Source of the DNA: Pelecanus crispus
Lineage: Eukaryota; Chordata; Aves; Pelecaniformes; Pelecanidae
NCBI RefSeq assembly: GCF_030463565.1
Contig: NC_134643.1
Coordinates: 165,996,491 to 166,060,490, forward strand
Reading direction: 5' to 3'
Length of the DNA: 64,000 nucleotides
Position 1 is the first letter of the stretch. Each line of letters starts with the position of its first letter. Both the position numbers and the translations under genes were made by a program. Positions 10,470 to 21,548 of the stretch are shown here, in pieces. Below the pieces are notes generated by a model, which worked only from the letters and a program-made list of their open reading frames with translations, was not told where the DNA came from and made no database searches.

Positions 10470-12339
10470 GCGGGAATGGTTGTTGGAGGTATTTTTTTAA
10501 TAGCATATTTCAGAAACAAGTTTGCCACCCTCTGGTTAAACTCAGCTATCAGAGCACCAAGAACAGGGGCCTTGAAAGGTTGCTGAAGACTGAGATGCTA
10601 AGGAGTGCAGATATGAATTGAGTGGCCTAATTTCAAGGGTACAAGAAACTCTTCCCTTGAGCCCCAGTGCGATTCAGCTGTAACATGGCTTCCTCAGGTG
10701 GATGGCATGCAAATGAACCAGTTAGCAATTATCTAAACAGAGTTCTGGAAATACATCTACTGGAAAAGTACAGAATTGTCTCTGTAGATCTTAAGTACAG
10801 CACTAAAATGCCAGGAAGTATTAGTGGTTGTGGGACGGAATCCATGAATCTGAATTTCTCCTCAGTTTCCCCCCTTTCTCAAAAATAAAGTTTTTGCGTT
10901 TGATATAATACCTGCTGGGTTGATGACAAAGGAAGGGGTGTCTGGGAAGGAAATAACCCCCCAACCCACAAAATAAACAAAGTATCCAGTTAACATCTAG
11001 TCTCAGTAATTTGGAAGGAAGGAGGCACTTTCAGCAGGTACCACGTGTGAAAATGCTGTGTCAGTACTTCTGATGATGTGCAATTTGTCGAAAATTACCT
11101 TGGTGAAAGTGTCACTTAAGCATGGAAGTTTAATTACTGTTCTTATGTTAAACCTTTACAGCTCCACTCATTGTGTTGCAAAGCGACAAATCCTAAAATT
11201 AGGCACTTGTACCTCTCTCTTCTCTTTTCCAGTCTTTTGGGCACTGTCCAATTTCTTTCATTCCATAATTGCACATATCCTTTTGCCTGTTATTTAGCCT
11301 GCAAATGAAAACCGCAGCGATGTGCAGAAGTTCTTGCTTTCTAACTTATTTAAGGATTTATCTGGACCATTTTTAATGTTGCATTTTCATCGTCTAATTT
11401 ATTCCTTTCAGTGGATGGTTAACCAATGTAAACCACCATCTTTACATTTCAATTTAGAGAGGTCTCAGTGATGACCCAAATCTGTCAAAACAGGCAAATA
11501 AGATCAAACAAAAAATCTGATTGATTGGAACCAAGTAAAATAAAAGGGCTCCTTTTCTTAAAAGAAATCAAACTCAGGTATCTTTCTCACAGAGTTACGC
11601 TACAGACAAAGCTACCTTCACATCGCTTGGAATATCAAAATAAATGAGTGATTAACCGTTAGGCCTGCAGTCTGTATTTTAGTAGTTTATTTCTGCATGG
11701 CGCAGGTCAAAGTAGCTGTTCAGTTTTGTTCTCCACAGAGTGGGGAGGGGGGAGGAGGAAAAAAAAAAATCACCGAAGAGGGCGTACTTAACATCTCGAC
11801 ATTGCTAACAATTCTGACGTGAATTTGGGAACAGTCAATAGCACTGTCTGAATAACTCAGGGACTGCATGGTGGTTGTTATCTCCTCCGGCCAAGAGGCT
11901 ACACACGGGACAGGGAACCGTCTCCAGTCATTTCCCGGCCAAGCCACTCACGACATGGGGTGGAAGCAGAATCTGAGAAGCAGCAACCCCGAGCCACTTT
12001 CGTTTCACCTACAGGAGGACCATAAAGACTAACTGCACTTACAGATAGCTCTCTCTAAAACTCAGAGACACCAAACGACAGCACGGATCCAAGGGCACTG
12101 CTGCCGCGGGATCTTTGTGAATATGGTACGCTTTCCTCAGACTTTTGTGCGTCATCTGATGAAGACTTAATGATTGTGACAGGACGTCTTCAACGTTAGG
12201 CTTCCAAAATGGTCACAAGCCCCACAAGTCTTTCTGATAAACCCAATGGGCACTGATGTATCTTGCCGCTCCCTGTCTAATTGGTGTAAAGTTTGCAGAT
12301 CTGAATCCCCTATCTTTTATCCAGCTTGCTGCGTCCTCT

Positions 12340-12680
12340 CCTTTGACATGAGGTCAGGGTTCACATTCGCATCCGATTATCGAAGTGGCACTCATTAACC
12401 GGCAGCCCGCCTCGCTCCAAAATGAGTTCGCTGGAAGGGGAACTCGGCCCATTTACTCAGCAGATTTTAGCATTTTAAGGAGGCCTGAATGTCACACAGT
12501 ATTGCTACGTTTTGAGGAGTTTCAGACATCTCCAGCTGATGATTAATTGTGAGTGATGGGAAATAAAATCCAGTAAAGCCAGCTGCTTGCCATGGTCGGC
12601 AAAATTACTATAATGGATATAGGCTGCCAATTTTCCAGTTTTACTGGCAAGTCTTCCAAGTGTAATTAAGGGAAGTTATA
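12340..12680. promoter_or_regulatory. candidate conserved non-coding element (intronic)
   Basis: This stretch is non-repetitive and complex, with factor-like motifs: GATTATCG near 12375, an E-box CAGCTG (12533-12538) immediately followed by GATGATTAATTG, and TGTAATTAAG at 12661. The combination of homeodomain cores with an E-box resembles neural enhancers, but no alignment was possible. It lies in a PCCA intron. Confidence 0.25.
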
Positions 12681-14879
12681 AATGATATGGAAATCTATCA
12701 AGTCCCATTTATTTTCAGAGGACTCTTTCCCCTGAGACTTTTATCTTCAAGCTTATAGTTTGCTTTGTTGTGCTAATGATTTAAACCACTTCTTATTTCT
12801 GATTAAAGCCCCCAATATCCTTCATAAGAAGTTAGATCCACTTTATTCAGATGGATTTAAAGAAACAGAAACCTTTTTAAAGTTGTGTTTGTTAACCGTG
12901 CTGAGCTCTTGCTTCGTCTGTGGAGGCATAACAGAGCATCCTCCATCTTAGGCACCTCGCTACTGTCTGGATTTCTGCTTCCGACAAATTCTGGGGATTG
13001 GGAAAGATCCGGTGGGGGGGAGGGAGGGAAAAGAAGGAATAAATAAAACAAAATTTTAAAAATCCACCATCAACAACAAAACCCTGACTTCCCTCCAAAT
13101 CCTAAATCCTCCAAAAACAATGATCGTAGGTGCTGCCTTAGACGCTAGGCATTTAGCACAGGGTGGTGTTGCTCACTAATGTTGTTTGATTTGGAATAAA
13201 AGCATGAAAATGATGTGCAAAGGCCTAAAATTGGAGACGTAAAGGATGACTGCACAGTATTCCATTTCTCAATTTCATCCTTCAGAGCCACAAAATGGGG
13301 GTGATACAGTTACTGGATGAGATTTACAGTAACAGCTGTGGTCTTCCCACACAAGGGAGGACCTTCTAATAGGCTAAGGTCTGTTTTGAACAGACGGGGA
13401 GTAGCAAAACAAGGTTCCCTATTAAGGGTGTGCAGTAATATTCCTGATAAAGAAAATGAGTAGTGGTAGTCAGATTGCTTTAAGAGAACTAAATCTCCTT
13501 TCACTGTTTTTTTTTTAAAAAAAAAAAAAGAAAAGAAAAAAGAGCTATTTTAGAAAGTGCTAACTGCTAAATAAATGAAAGACATGTAAATGTAAGGGTT
13601 TGGTTTTTTCTTAATCTCCTCGCTACAAACTGTAAAGAATGCATAGGAACCAGTGCCAGGGGCATATGGCTTTCTCCTGTGCTGAACATTCATACAAAAG
13701 ACAGGTTCATCAGTCATTGGAGTATCTGGATAAAAAATTAGCTCCTGATGGATGGTATTTAGAGCTTACCTGCTGCTAGTACATTACCAGAGAAACACAG
13801 GTTTTGAAACCCACATGACATTAGAAACTGCAGACCATGAAATACCCCACGTGCAAGCGCGCTCGTAATGTACTCCAGGTTATACAAAATAAGAAATAAG
13901 CTATTTAAACCCTCTGCCTAAAATTGGGCCCGCTGCAAGGAACCCTGGGTCAGCCCTACACAGGCCAATTAATGCACAGCATCTGCCGTATAGAAGCCGT
14001 GCATGAAGCACTTCCGAATGATTTCAGCAATTAAAAGAAAACTGTTTCCTGCCTGTTCTGACAGCAACTGTTTCAATGCAAGAGTGAGCACCAAATCATT
14101 GTGTGCAGCTGAAAAAATTAAGTCTTTTTTTTTTTTTTAATCTTGTGAAAAGGGGGTGGGAGGGATGAAGATTTCTTCGGAATCGGATCGTTCTTTTGTT
14201 GTCCGACATTGTGTGTTTTTCTGCCAAATTAGACAGAAGGCTCCGAGGGTTTACGGGGCCCTCTACAGTATCACCTTCTGGTGCACTGTGGCTCCCTAAA
14301 AAGATGGATCAATATCAACCCTGCTGATTTGCCTACAAAAGTGAAAATCCCTCAATTACATTTTTAAGACCATTATATTTAGAACACAGGTGCTCCAATG
14401 CGTAACATTTTTAAGGCTCTTGGAGCTGAAGGGAAAAAAACAATGACAGCCCTAAGCAAAAAGGATCTTAGATTTGGTTAAAAGTGAAGTGAGAATTGGA
14501 TTTTATTGCTATCTCCTTTCTGAGCTTTGGGGAGACACCAGTAAATATCCCCTGCAATTTCCACTGTGCTGAGACTTGTGTCCCCAGTGAGCCTGGTAAG
14601 TAAGAAGGGGCAATGCAAGACGGTGCCACGTGAAATCCAGTTACCCTCTCTTGTGATTTCTGCAAAATAATTACAAACATTCATCTTGTTTATGCTTGTG
14701 CAAAACCACTGAACAGTGAATTAAGCATGCATTCACTACCTAAAACCCTTACGAACATACTGGGATTTTTGTTTGTTTATTTGTTGCTTAAACTTAGTCC
14801 GTTCTGGTATCATTCCCTTCCCGGATTTTTTTCTCTCTGACTTGTTGGCAATCTGGCAGCAAGCATCCAACAAGAAAAC

Positions 14880-15060
14880 AAATCAAGAGGAACTGGATGA
14901 GCAGCAAGTGAAATTCCTTGACATTGTCCATTACCATGTAAAATAATTAGTGCAGGTTTTCCCTTCTTTCCAAATTAACTTTGAAACCGGAGCTACAGAG
15001 CTGAAAATATAATTAGCGGCAATTAACAGTACTTGACAAATCATTATTAAACTTTTTTTG
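14880..15060. promoter_or_regulatory. candidate conserved non-coding element, TAATTA-rich
   Basis: Several ATTA cores fall within 180 bases: AATAATTAG near 14942, TATAATTAGCGGCAATTAAC near 15007-15026, and TCATTATTAAA near 15040. The sequence is not low-complexity. Clustered homeodomain-type sites hint at an enhancer, but AT-rich introns produce such cores by chance. Confidence 0.2.
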
Positions 15061-18000
15061 CCACACTTCTTTAACAAGGATAGCACATCCCAAATTTTGT
15101 GACCTCTGATTAACCAAAGGTCAGTGATGTCCCCCTGACAGCAATAAGCACTGGTCATTGCACTCCCACTTATCCAAAACATACTTCCCCAACTGCTTCT
15201 GAGATCCCAGCATGTTGGGGAAACAATACGCAGGCAGAGCACTTCTGGGGGCGATTCTTGGGCTGAGTACAGCCCAAGGCAAAGCTTAGTTTCCATCACA
15301 GCAATCTTTATCAGTCCACTTTTTCAATAACAGCTAAAAAGTTGCTTATGATTCGAAAAGGCAAAGCGCACCAATTAAAAAAAAAAAAAATCTATGATTT
15401 CTTTACAAAGGATGGTAGCATTTTTCCCCTTGGAGGAAACTCTAATAATATTGAATATTTGTATTTCATTATCGGAATAGGATTTCATTCTTAGTTACAG
15501 CACACTTGAACACAAATCTAAGACTGTGCAATTGCATAAAGATATAGGAGAAAAGTCTATTCAAGTCTTCAAATATAAAATTTACATAAATATGTTATGA
15601 GCAATTACTATGCTTAAGTTTTTTTTAATGCAACCACAATTAAAAAAAGCTTACTTGAAGCCTTGCGCTGTAAGAATGGTGAAATATTCGAATACTTTTA
15701 CTCTTGAAATTTTACAACTGTGAAAATGGTTTCACTTCCTGTTTACCAATAGGGTTTTCTTCCCCACAAAAACACACCCCCAAAAAATTATTTAATACAC
15801 AGAATCATAAAACTACATGAAATTCGTGAACACTTTTGGTGAAGTGTACAAACTCCTTTTAACAGAAAAATGCAGTTAATACTTGCTCTGGGATTGCTGA
15901 AGAACAGGAAGGAGGAAAGGAGGCAAAGGGGAAGAAAAAGGAAAAACAGAACAACAAAAGAAAAAATGTTCACGCACAAGAGAAAAATCTTATTTGAATT
16001 TAAGAATATCTTACTAAATTATTAATTGATACCATATTTATCTATATAACATGTAAAACTGTTACTTAAGCAAATAAGTTTTTACTGGTTTTCCTGGTTG
16101 TTATTTCTCTGTTATAAATTCCAACCAGTATAATTATGGGTATAAGATAAGAAAGAGGACTTTTTTTTTTTTTTTTTTTTTAAAGATTTTGAGGTCTGAA
16201 GGGCAAGTATGATTTAAAACAACACGAACTGGCTGATGGCAACAGGCAACTTTATAACTCCACCTTTTCTTTCACAAGAATGAACGATGTAGTGAGAAAC
16301 GGATTTTAGGAAGCTGGGTTTTGCTTTTTTTAGTAGTGAGCATTTTAGCAGTAGAGGTCAAGCAAAACATATATTTTTCCCATAGTAAGAACTTTCCTAG
16401 GCTTGTGAAATGGAAAATTGTGGAGAAAGATTTTTTTTAAACTATTTTTCTAAAGAATAACAAGAGAAATTGTAACAGCATGCATGTAACCAAACCGGAA
16501 GAGGAATGCAGTTTAGAACTGGAATGCAGCTTGAAACATCTTCTTCCGTTGTTTTTAAAATGTGGAATCACTGACAGGAATGTGTTTTGTAAGTTATACA
16601 ACTAAAAAAGCAGCCTTCAAGATACCCAGTTTTGAAATTATTGCAATAATTAGCATATACATTTAATAGCTGACATCTTAGTAGGAAAAAAATCATCCCA
16701 CACAGTATCAATACCCATAGTTACACTAGCACCAATTTGAAATCATAAGAAATTTTTGTATGAGAAAAGTCCATTTAAAGAGTGGTTTGAATGGTGATAA
16801 CTTCCAAAACCTGGGCTAATCTTGAATTACTGGGAAGAAGAGAGGAAATTTGGAAACTTGGGTCAGAATAATTAACTGCCCTCTTCTTTTGGCCGTAGTG
16901 CTACAAAGATTCAGTAACGCTGGGCTGTTTACCCAGAGGTGCTTTGCTTTTACATACTTATGGATGGGGGGAATCATTAAAGTGATTTAGGCTACCCGCA
17001 CTGGTGTTAGCTTATTGTCCAATGCTTGGCTTAGTAATGCCACCTGTTCCACTTAATTAAATTAAAAAAGAAAAACAACCAACAGAAACATACAGCTAAA
17101 TGAAAAGCACCTTTGCATTTCTGACAGAAAACTGAAAAAGCAAAAACTATATTCATAGGTGAAATATAGCACAGGCTACAAGGCAATCAGGACAGTTAAG
17201 ACCTTTTTCCTTGCTGTGCTCAGTTCAGACTACCCAAGTTGGAATCAGTTGTGGGAGCACTTTGGGTGGCTTGCTTTAAGTGGGGTGCGACAACATTGCT
17301 TTACCTGTTCAACCATTAGGATCTTGGGCTTTCCCTGCTCCTGCAGTTTCACTGCACAGAATCCTACATGCAAACAAATCAAGCCAAACAACTCAAGCAG
17401 AAGAAGAAATGCCTTCAAGTGCCTGCCTACCTCCTACCCTCTAAGCAAATTTGTGCAGCTTTAGTAGTTTTTATGATGCTGTATTTGTTGCGACATTAAA
17501 ACCACGTGCAGTGCCATCTCCACACTCTGGCACGAAAACACTGTTGTGTGCTAGCAGGGCTGCCTTGTGCTGCCGTCGGTGTCCGCAGAAACGGAGCAAG
17601 TCCCTTGCCTGGACTCTTGAAGCCCAGTGCTTTCTCTTGCCCTTGGCACCATGGGGAACCAAAAAGTAACTCTCCCAAAACCAAATTTCATCCTAATGCA
17701 CACTTGTCATTCACGATCTACATACAAAATAAACATGCAAACACCCTCCCCCTCCAAATGGCTATTTCCTACATAACGTGACTGTGTTCTCATGAGGACT
17801 GTAAGCTAAATTTAAACCTTCTTTCCCTAAATAATATTAACCTTCTTTCCATTCAGCCAGATTTCAAATCGTTTTGTTGTTTATGTTGCTTTCTGCTTCT
17901 GAGTGCCTTCATTGTGTTTCCAAGAATAATGGAGTGACAACTAATTACAGTCTTCTGATCACATGAAGGAAAATAAAGAAAGTAGAAAGTAACTAAAAAG

Positions 18001-18379
18001 CTAAAAAAATTGGCAGCATCACAAGTTCTTCTTCTCCCTAAATGACAAACAGCACTTCCCCACTGTGCTACTAAAATCTATAGATCCTCTTAAAGACAAA
18101 AGAAAGTAAATTCCTTGCATATGCAATATCTTTTGGCAAAAATGAATTGAAAACTGCTTATCAGGCCAGCTGGATAGAGGATGCTCACCCAATCTTCTAT
18201 CGGGCTTCCTCAGACCAAAGTATTTTTCAGCAAAGCAGCCAAATGAGAACGCTAACGCTTCAAGGAAAAACAATGATACATTGAGCGAGAAAAACCAACG
18301 CAGAGATCAGTGTCGCCTTCTCATTTGGCTGCGGACACACAGAGAGGGACTAACAAACACCATATGCTTTACCTGACCG

Positions 18380-18600
18380 GGCGTGATGCCCTACAGCTGA
18401 ACCGCAGGCAATAAACGCGAGTTTGCAAGCGCGGCCATTTCGGACAAAGACGAGGGGTCCCTCTCTAGGAGTTTCTTCACCATTTGTAAAGTTAAACCTG
18501 AAGGAGGGGTGCGGCAGCCCAGCTCCCCGTGCTACTGACCGCTCCGAGAGCGGCTCTCTGCGAGCGCAGCACCGTTTGCAGGGGCTGTGCTGCACTGACG
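18380..18600. promoter_or_regulatory. CpG-enriched patch inside a PCCA intron
   Basis: By eye there are about 18 CpG in roughly 220 bases, clearly more than in neighbouring intron. No exon is recognisable. It could be a small intronic regulatory element, an alternative promoter or a remnant island. Confidence 0.3.
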
Positions 18601-19218
18601 CTATATTTAGACCACAGGTTAGGAGCAAACCATCTCAGAGCAGCTCATAAGCAGGCAGCTTTACTGCGAGCAGCAGCAACACCTGAACGGAAGGATGGAC
18701 AACTACCTCACGCTCTCCCATTTTTCAGCTGTGCTGTTTTCACACGCCGCGCAAAATTGAGCGGCCAAACCTAGCTGCAAACACGGAATAGGAGCCACGT
18801 AAATTCCCATTTCTCCAGCAGACTAAAGAGATCAGACTCTTCCCAAGCAGTGCAACAAAAAGAGCTGTATTTATCAGGGAGCTACAGTTCCCTGCCCATC
18901 ATGCCTTGAACAGCTGTAGTTGAGCGAGCTGGTTTCTGACAGACAGCCAAGACGTGTAATCTGAATCACACCACCCCACTGCTTATTCAGTGCCGATAGC
19001 TGATGCTACCCTCATCTCGCTCGCTGGCTCGCTTTTTTTTTTTTAACGTTTTGACACTGGTCCTGAAAAGGAAGGATTTAAGTTAAACCTTTTTCAATAA
19101 CGCAAATGTGTTTTTGCAATTAAAGCCACACAATTAGCATTGACAAGCTCAGGTCAGCAGAACATAGATTGTGCTGTTCAAATGCTCTGCCACTCGGTGC
19201 CTCCACTAAAAAGCTGCA

Positions 19219-19318
19219 GGAGAGGAGAGGAGAGGAGAGGAGAGGAGAGGAGAGGAGAGGAGAGGAGAGGAGAGGAGAGGAGAGGAGAGGAGAGGAGAGG
19301 AGAGGAGAGGAGAGGAGA
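19219..19318 (+). repeat. (GGAGA)n pentanucleotide microsatellite
   Basis: About 20 copies of GGAGA run almost without interruption for about 100 bases and end in a short A-run. The + strand is pure purine. Long repetitive frames (RGEER- and LSSPL-type peptides) are artefacts of the repeat. In PCCA pre-mRNA it would be a pyrimidine tract. Confidence 0.95.
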
Positions 19319-20681
19319 AAAAAAATCTCCACACATTATTTAACAACTTGTGCTCCGATGCACCGCACCACTTGTGGATTTGTGGAGGGAGATTCATTTA
19401 TTTATTTACTTAAAATCCCTTTGGCTCTGGCCTCCTCCACTGGTTCTATTCCTTCAAGACAACAAGAACTATTCTTCAGAGCAAGAAGGCTGGTAACATT
19501 TAGCAGAATTAATTTCTCAAAAAAGTCTTAAACAAATTAAAAAAGGCTCAAAATCCTTGCCTTAAAAATGTTTCCCTTCATTCTTCACAAAAAAATGTAT
19601 TTGCTTAAGATCTCCCTCACTCAGCCACTCTTGCTGCCTAGACACAATCTCCGATTTCTCTGTCCACGCGATGACACAGTGGTTAATTTTAATATTGCTG
19701 TTTTTAAAGGTATAAACAGTGTGTGCATGTATAGATCACAAAACCAGAAAGCTAATTGTAGAAGCTAAAAGAATTTCTCTCTTGGTAATTTTTACTCAGC
19801 TGTACTTAGTTCTGTTTTCTCAGAAATCCCTTTATTTCATTAATATGAACATTTACACCTACAGATCTTCAATATTAACATGACTCCCTTCTCTCTGTAA
19901 ATAGACAGAAATAGCCATATATTCTAAAAACAAAAGTGGCATCACAGGAAAATGTAAGCAAACAGATCACTTTACGAGCACGACTGAGGACAATCACATA
20001 GTAAGTGCAGTGCTAATTTTGGAGGTGAGATCCTGATCCCATTTCTACATCATCTCTCAAGAAAATCTAGGTTTCATTGCCATAAATTATGAACTCTGCA
20101 GCTAAAGCTTTCTGTTTGTATCTAAGTGCCACATACGTGTTTATGGCATCATTTAACTGACAACAGTACTTTAAAATTAATCTGCACAATCTGATTCAAA
20201 TATTCCTGTGTCTGCATCACTCAATTGCTTTCAATGGTTATGAGAGATAAGGGCTCTGACTTTAGAAATAACGTGTGATACAATGTGGTAGAATTTCATA
20301 TAAAGCTGAGTTCAAGTAGATGTTTATACCTAACTCCAAAACACTGTATTTATATTTGTTTCCAGCTCAATGTGAAGTAAGCAGCACTGGAAATCCCCAG
20401 GACAGCAACAGCATGTTCCGTTGCCATTCTGTATGTCAGGTTTATTCCTTCTGCAGGACAACAGGATTCCCGTAAGACACTGGGAATTCCCAGCATGGAA
20501 TTCCCAATTCAGGAAATTCATGCACCTTGCAAAATGCTAACACGGGGATTCTTAAAAACAAAAAAGGGGGGTGGGGTGGGGAAGAAAGTTAAATATCTAT
20601 CCTGTGTCCCTTGTGCTTAGTGATATTTTCATTGCTTCAGGGCAGAAAGTCAACAATCCCCTCCTGCTAGCACTAACAGCA

Positions 20682-20746
20682 TATATATACGTACGTATAT
20701 TTACATGCACATATACACGCACACAATTACACACAGACACACACAC
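20682..20746 (+). repeat. alternating purine-pyrimidine tract (TA/CA/CG)
   Basis: TATATATACGTACGTATA gives way to CACATATACACGCACACA and ACACACAGACACACACAC. Near-perfect purine-pyrimidine alternation gives a simple-repeat tract with potential to adopt Z-form DNA. It lies about 300 bases from the nearest PCCA exon. Confidence 0.75.
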
Positions 20747-21038
20747 CCCCGCCAAGGCATTTGTGATACAAAAATAAGCCATTTGTTGAGTTTCAGCTGT
20801 GGACTTGTACCCAGCTGAAAATCTTTTTAAAGCCAGTTTAATTTGAACTGTGCTTCCTTATTTGTTTTTATAATTCAAACGAAAAGCAGCACGCATCCTT
20901 CAGCACACTTTATTCTACAGGCAACATAAAAAAAAAAAAAAAAAAAAGAAACCCGTGACCTGTAGTTTCAGTTGCACCAAGGAGAAATTTGTGTGGAATA
21001 TATAATGAAAATGCAGATATATAGATCACATTTCTTAC

Positions 21039-21179
21039 CGTGTCCCCAGGCTTGACAGAAACTGCCACCACTGCCCCAGGCATGGGAGATCTCAAAATGC
21101 TGGAGGTGTCCTCTGCTGCTTTCTCTGGCATGTACTTACTCAGCTCCGCAGCAACCTTCGTCAGTATTTGTAATTTGTA
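21039..21179 (-). CDS. PCCA: PCCA exon entering the biotinyl-carrier domain
   Basis: This exon encodes 47 residues. It starts [17 protein letters not shown], the linker helix before the carrier domain, then [13 protein letters not shown] and [16 protein letters not shown] opens the biotinyl domain, and VKPGD is its first conserved turn. The human equivalent is residues 634-680, and the 141-base length fits my recollection of human exon 22. The acceptor AG is at 21180-21181 after a CCTCTTCCTATTCTTTAG tract; the donor ACG/GTAAGA ends at 21039. Phase is 0 at both ends, so the three exons splice in frame to 95 codons plus stop. An internal methionine followed by PEK makes a short frame appear to begin mid-exon, but splicing and homology show it is not a start. 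Confidence 0.95.
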
Positions 21180-21477
21180 CTAAAGAATAGGAAGAGGCAT
21201 GTTTTAGAAAACTGCACCTTGGCGAATTCCAGTCAATAATCTCCACTATTTTATGGCATGTTTTTCTACAATACATCTGTTATCTATTCTTAACAGGAGT
21301 GTCTAAAAACCGCTCTTTGAGATCTTTATTCAGAGTTTCATTTTCACCATGTAGAAAGAAAAATATGCAATCCCAAACTGCAGCAATGAGCATGTAAAAG
21401 GAAAGAATCAAGTACAGTAAAGAAATGTCAGGTTCATTTAAAAATTGGGGGTAGAGAGAGGAGATACAGATTTTAAA

Positions 21478-21548
21478 AGAAAAAAGAAAAAAGAAAAAAG
21501 AAAAAAGAAAAAAGAAAAAAAGAAAAAAGAAAAAAGAAAAAAGAAAAA
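21478..21548 (+). repeat. (AAAAAAG)n purine tract
   Basis: About ten units of A5-7 plus G run for about 70 bases, pure purine on the + strand. On the PCCA sense strand this is a C-punctuated T-tract roughly 300-370 bases upstream of the acceptor of the exon at 21039-21179. It gives rise to a short spurious Phe/Ser-rich frame. Confidence 0.9.

Larger units (their letters stand above)
8514..21038 (-). other. PCCA: PCCA intron between the biotin-site exon and the exon before it
   Basis: A 12.5 kb intron with a GTAAGA donor beside 21039 and an AG acceptor at 8514-8515. I see no further exons. It holds a (GGAGA)n microsatellite, a CpG-enriched patch (18380-18600), two AT/TAATTA-rich candidate conserved non-coding stretches (12340-12680 and 14880-15060), and T/A homopolymer tracts. 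Open frames such as 9460-9810 and 18350-18628 show no recognisable domains. Confidence 0.8.

Noticed and set aside
19120-19531. Repetitive Arg/Gly/Glu and Leu/Ser/Pro proteins
   Set aside because: They are translations of the GGAGA microsatellite.
20910-21131. Stand-alone small biotinyl protein starting at an internal Met
   Set aside because: Splice sites and homology show this is a PCCA exon; the open frame continues into the intron only by chance.
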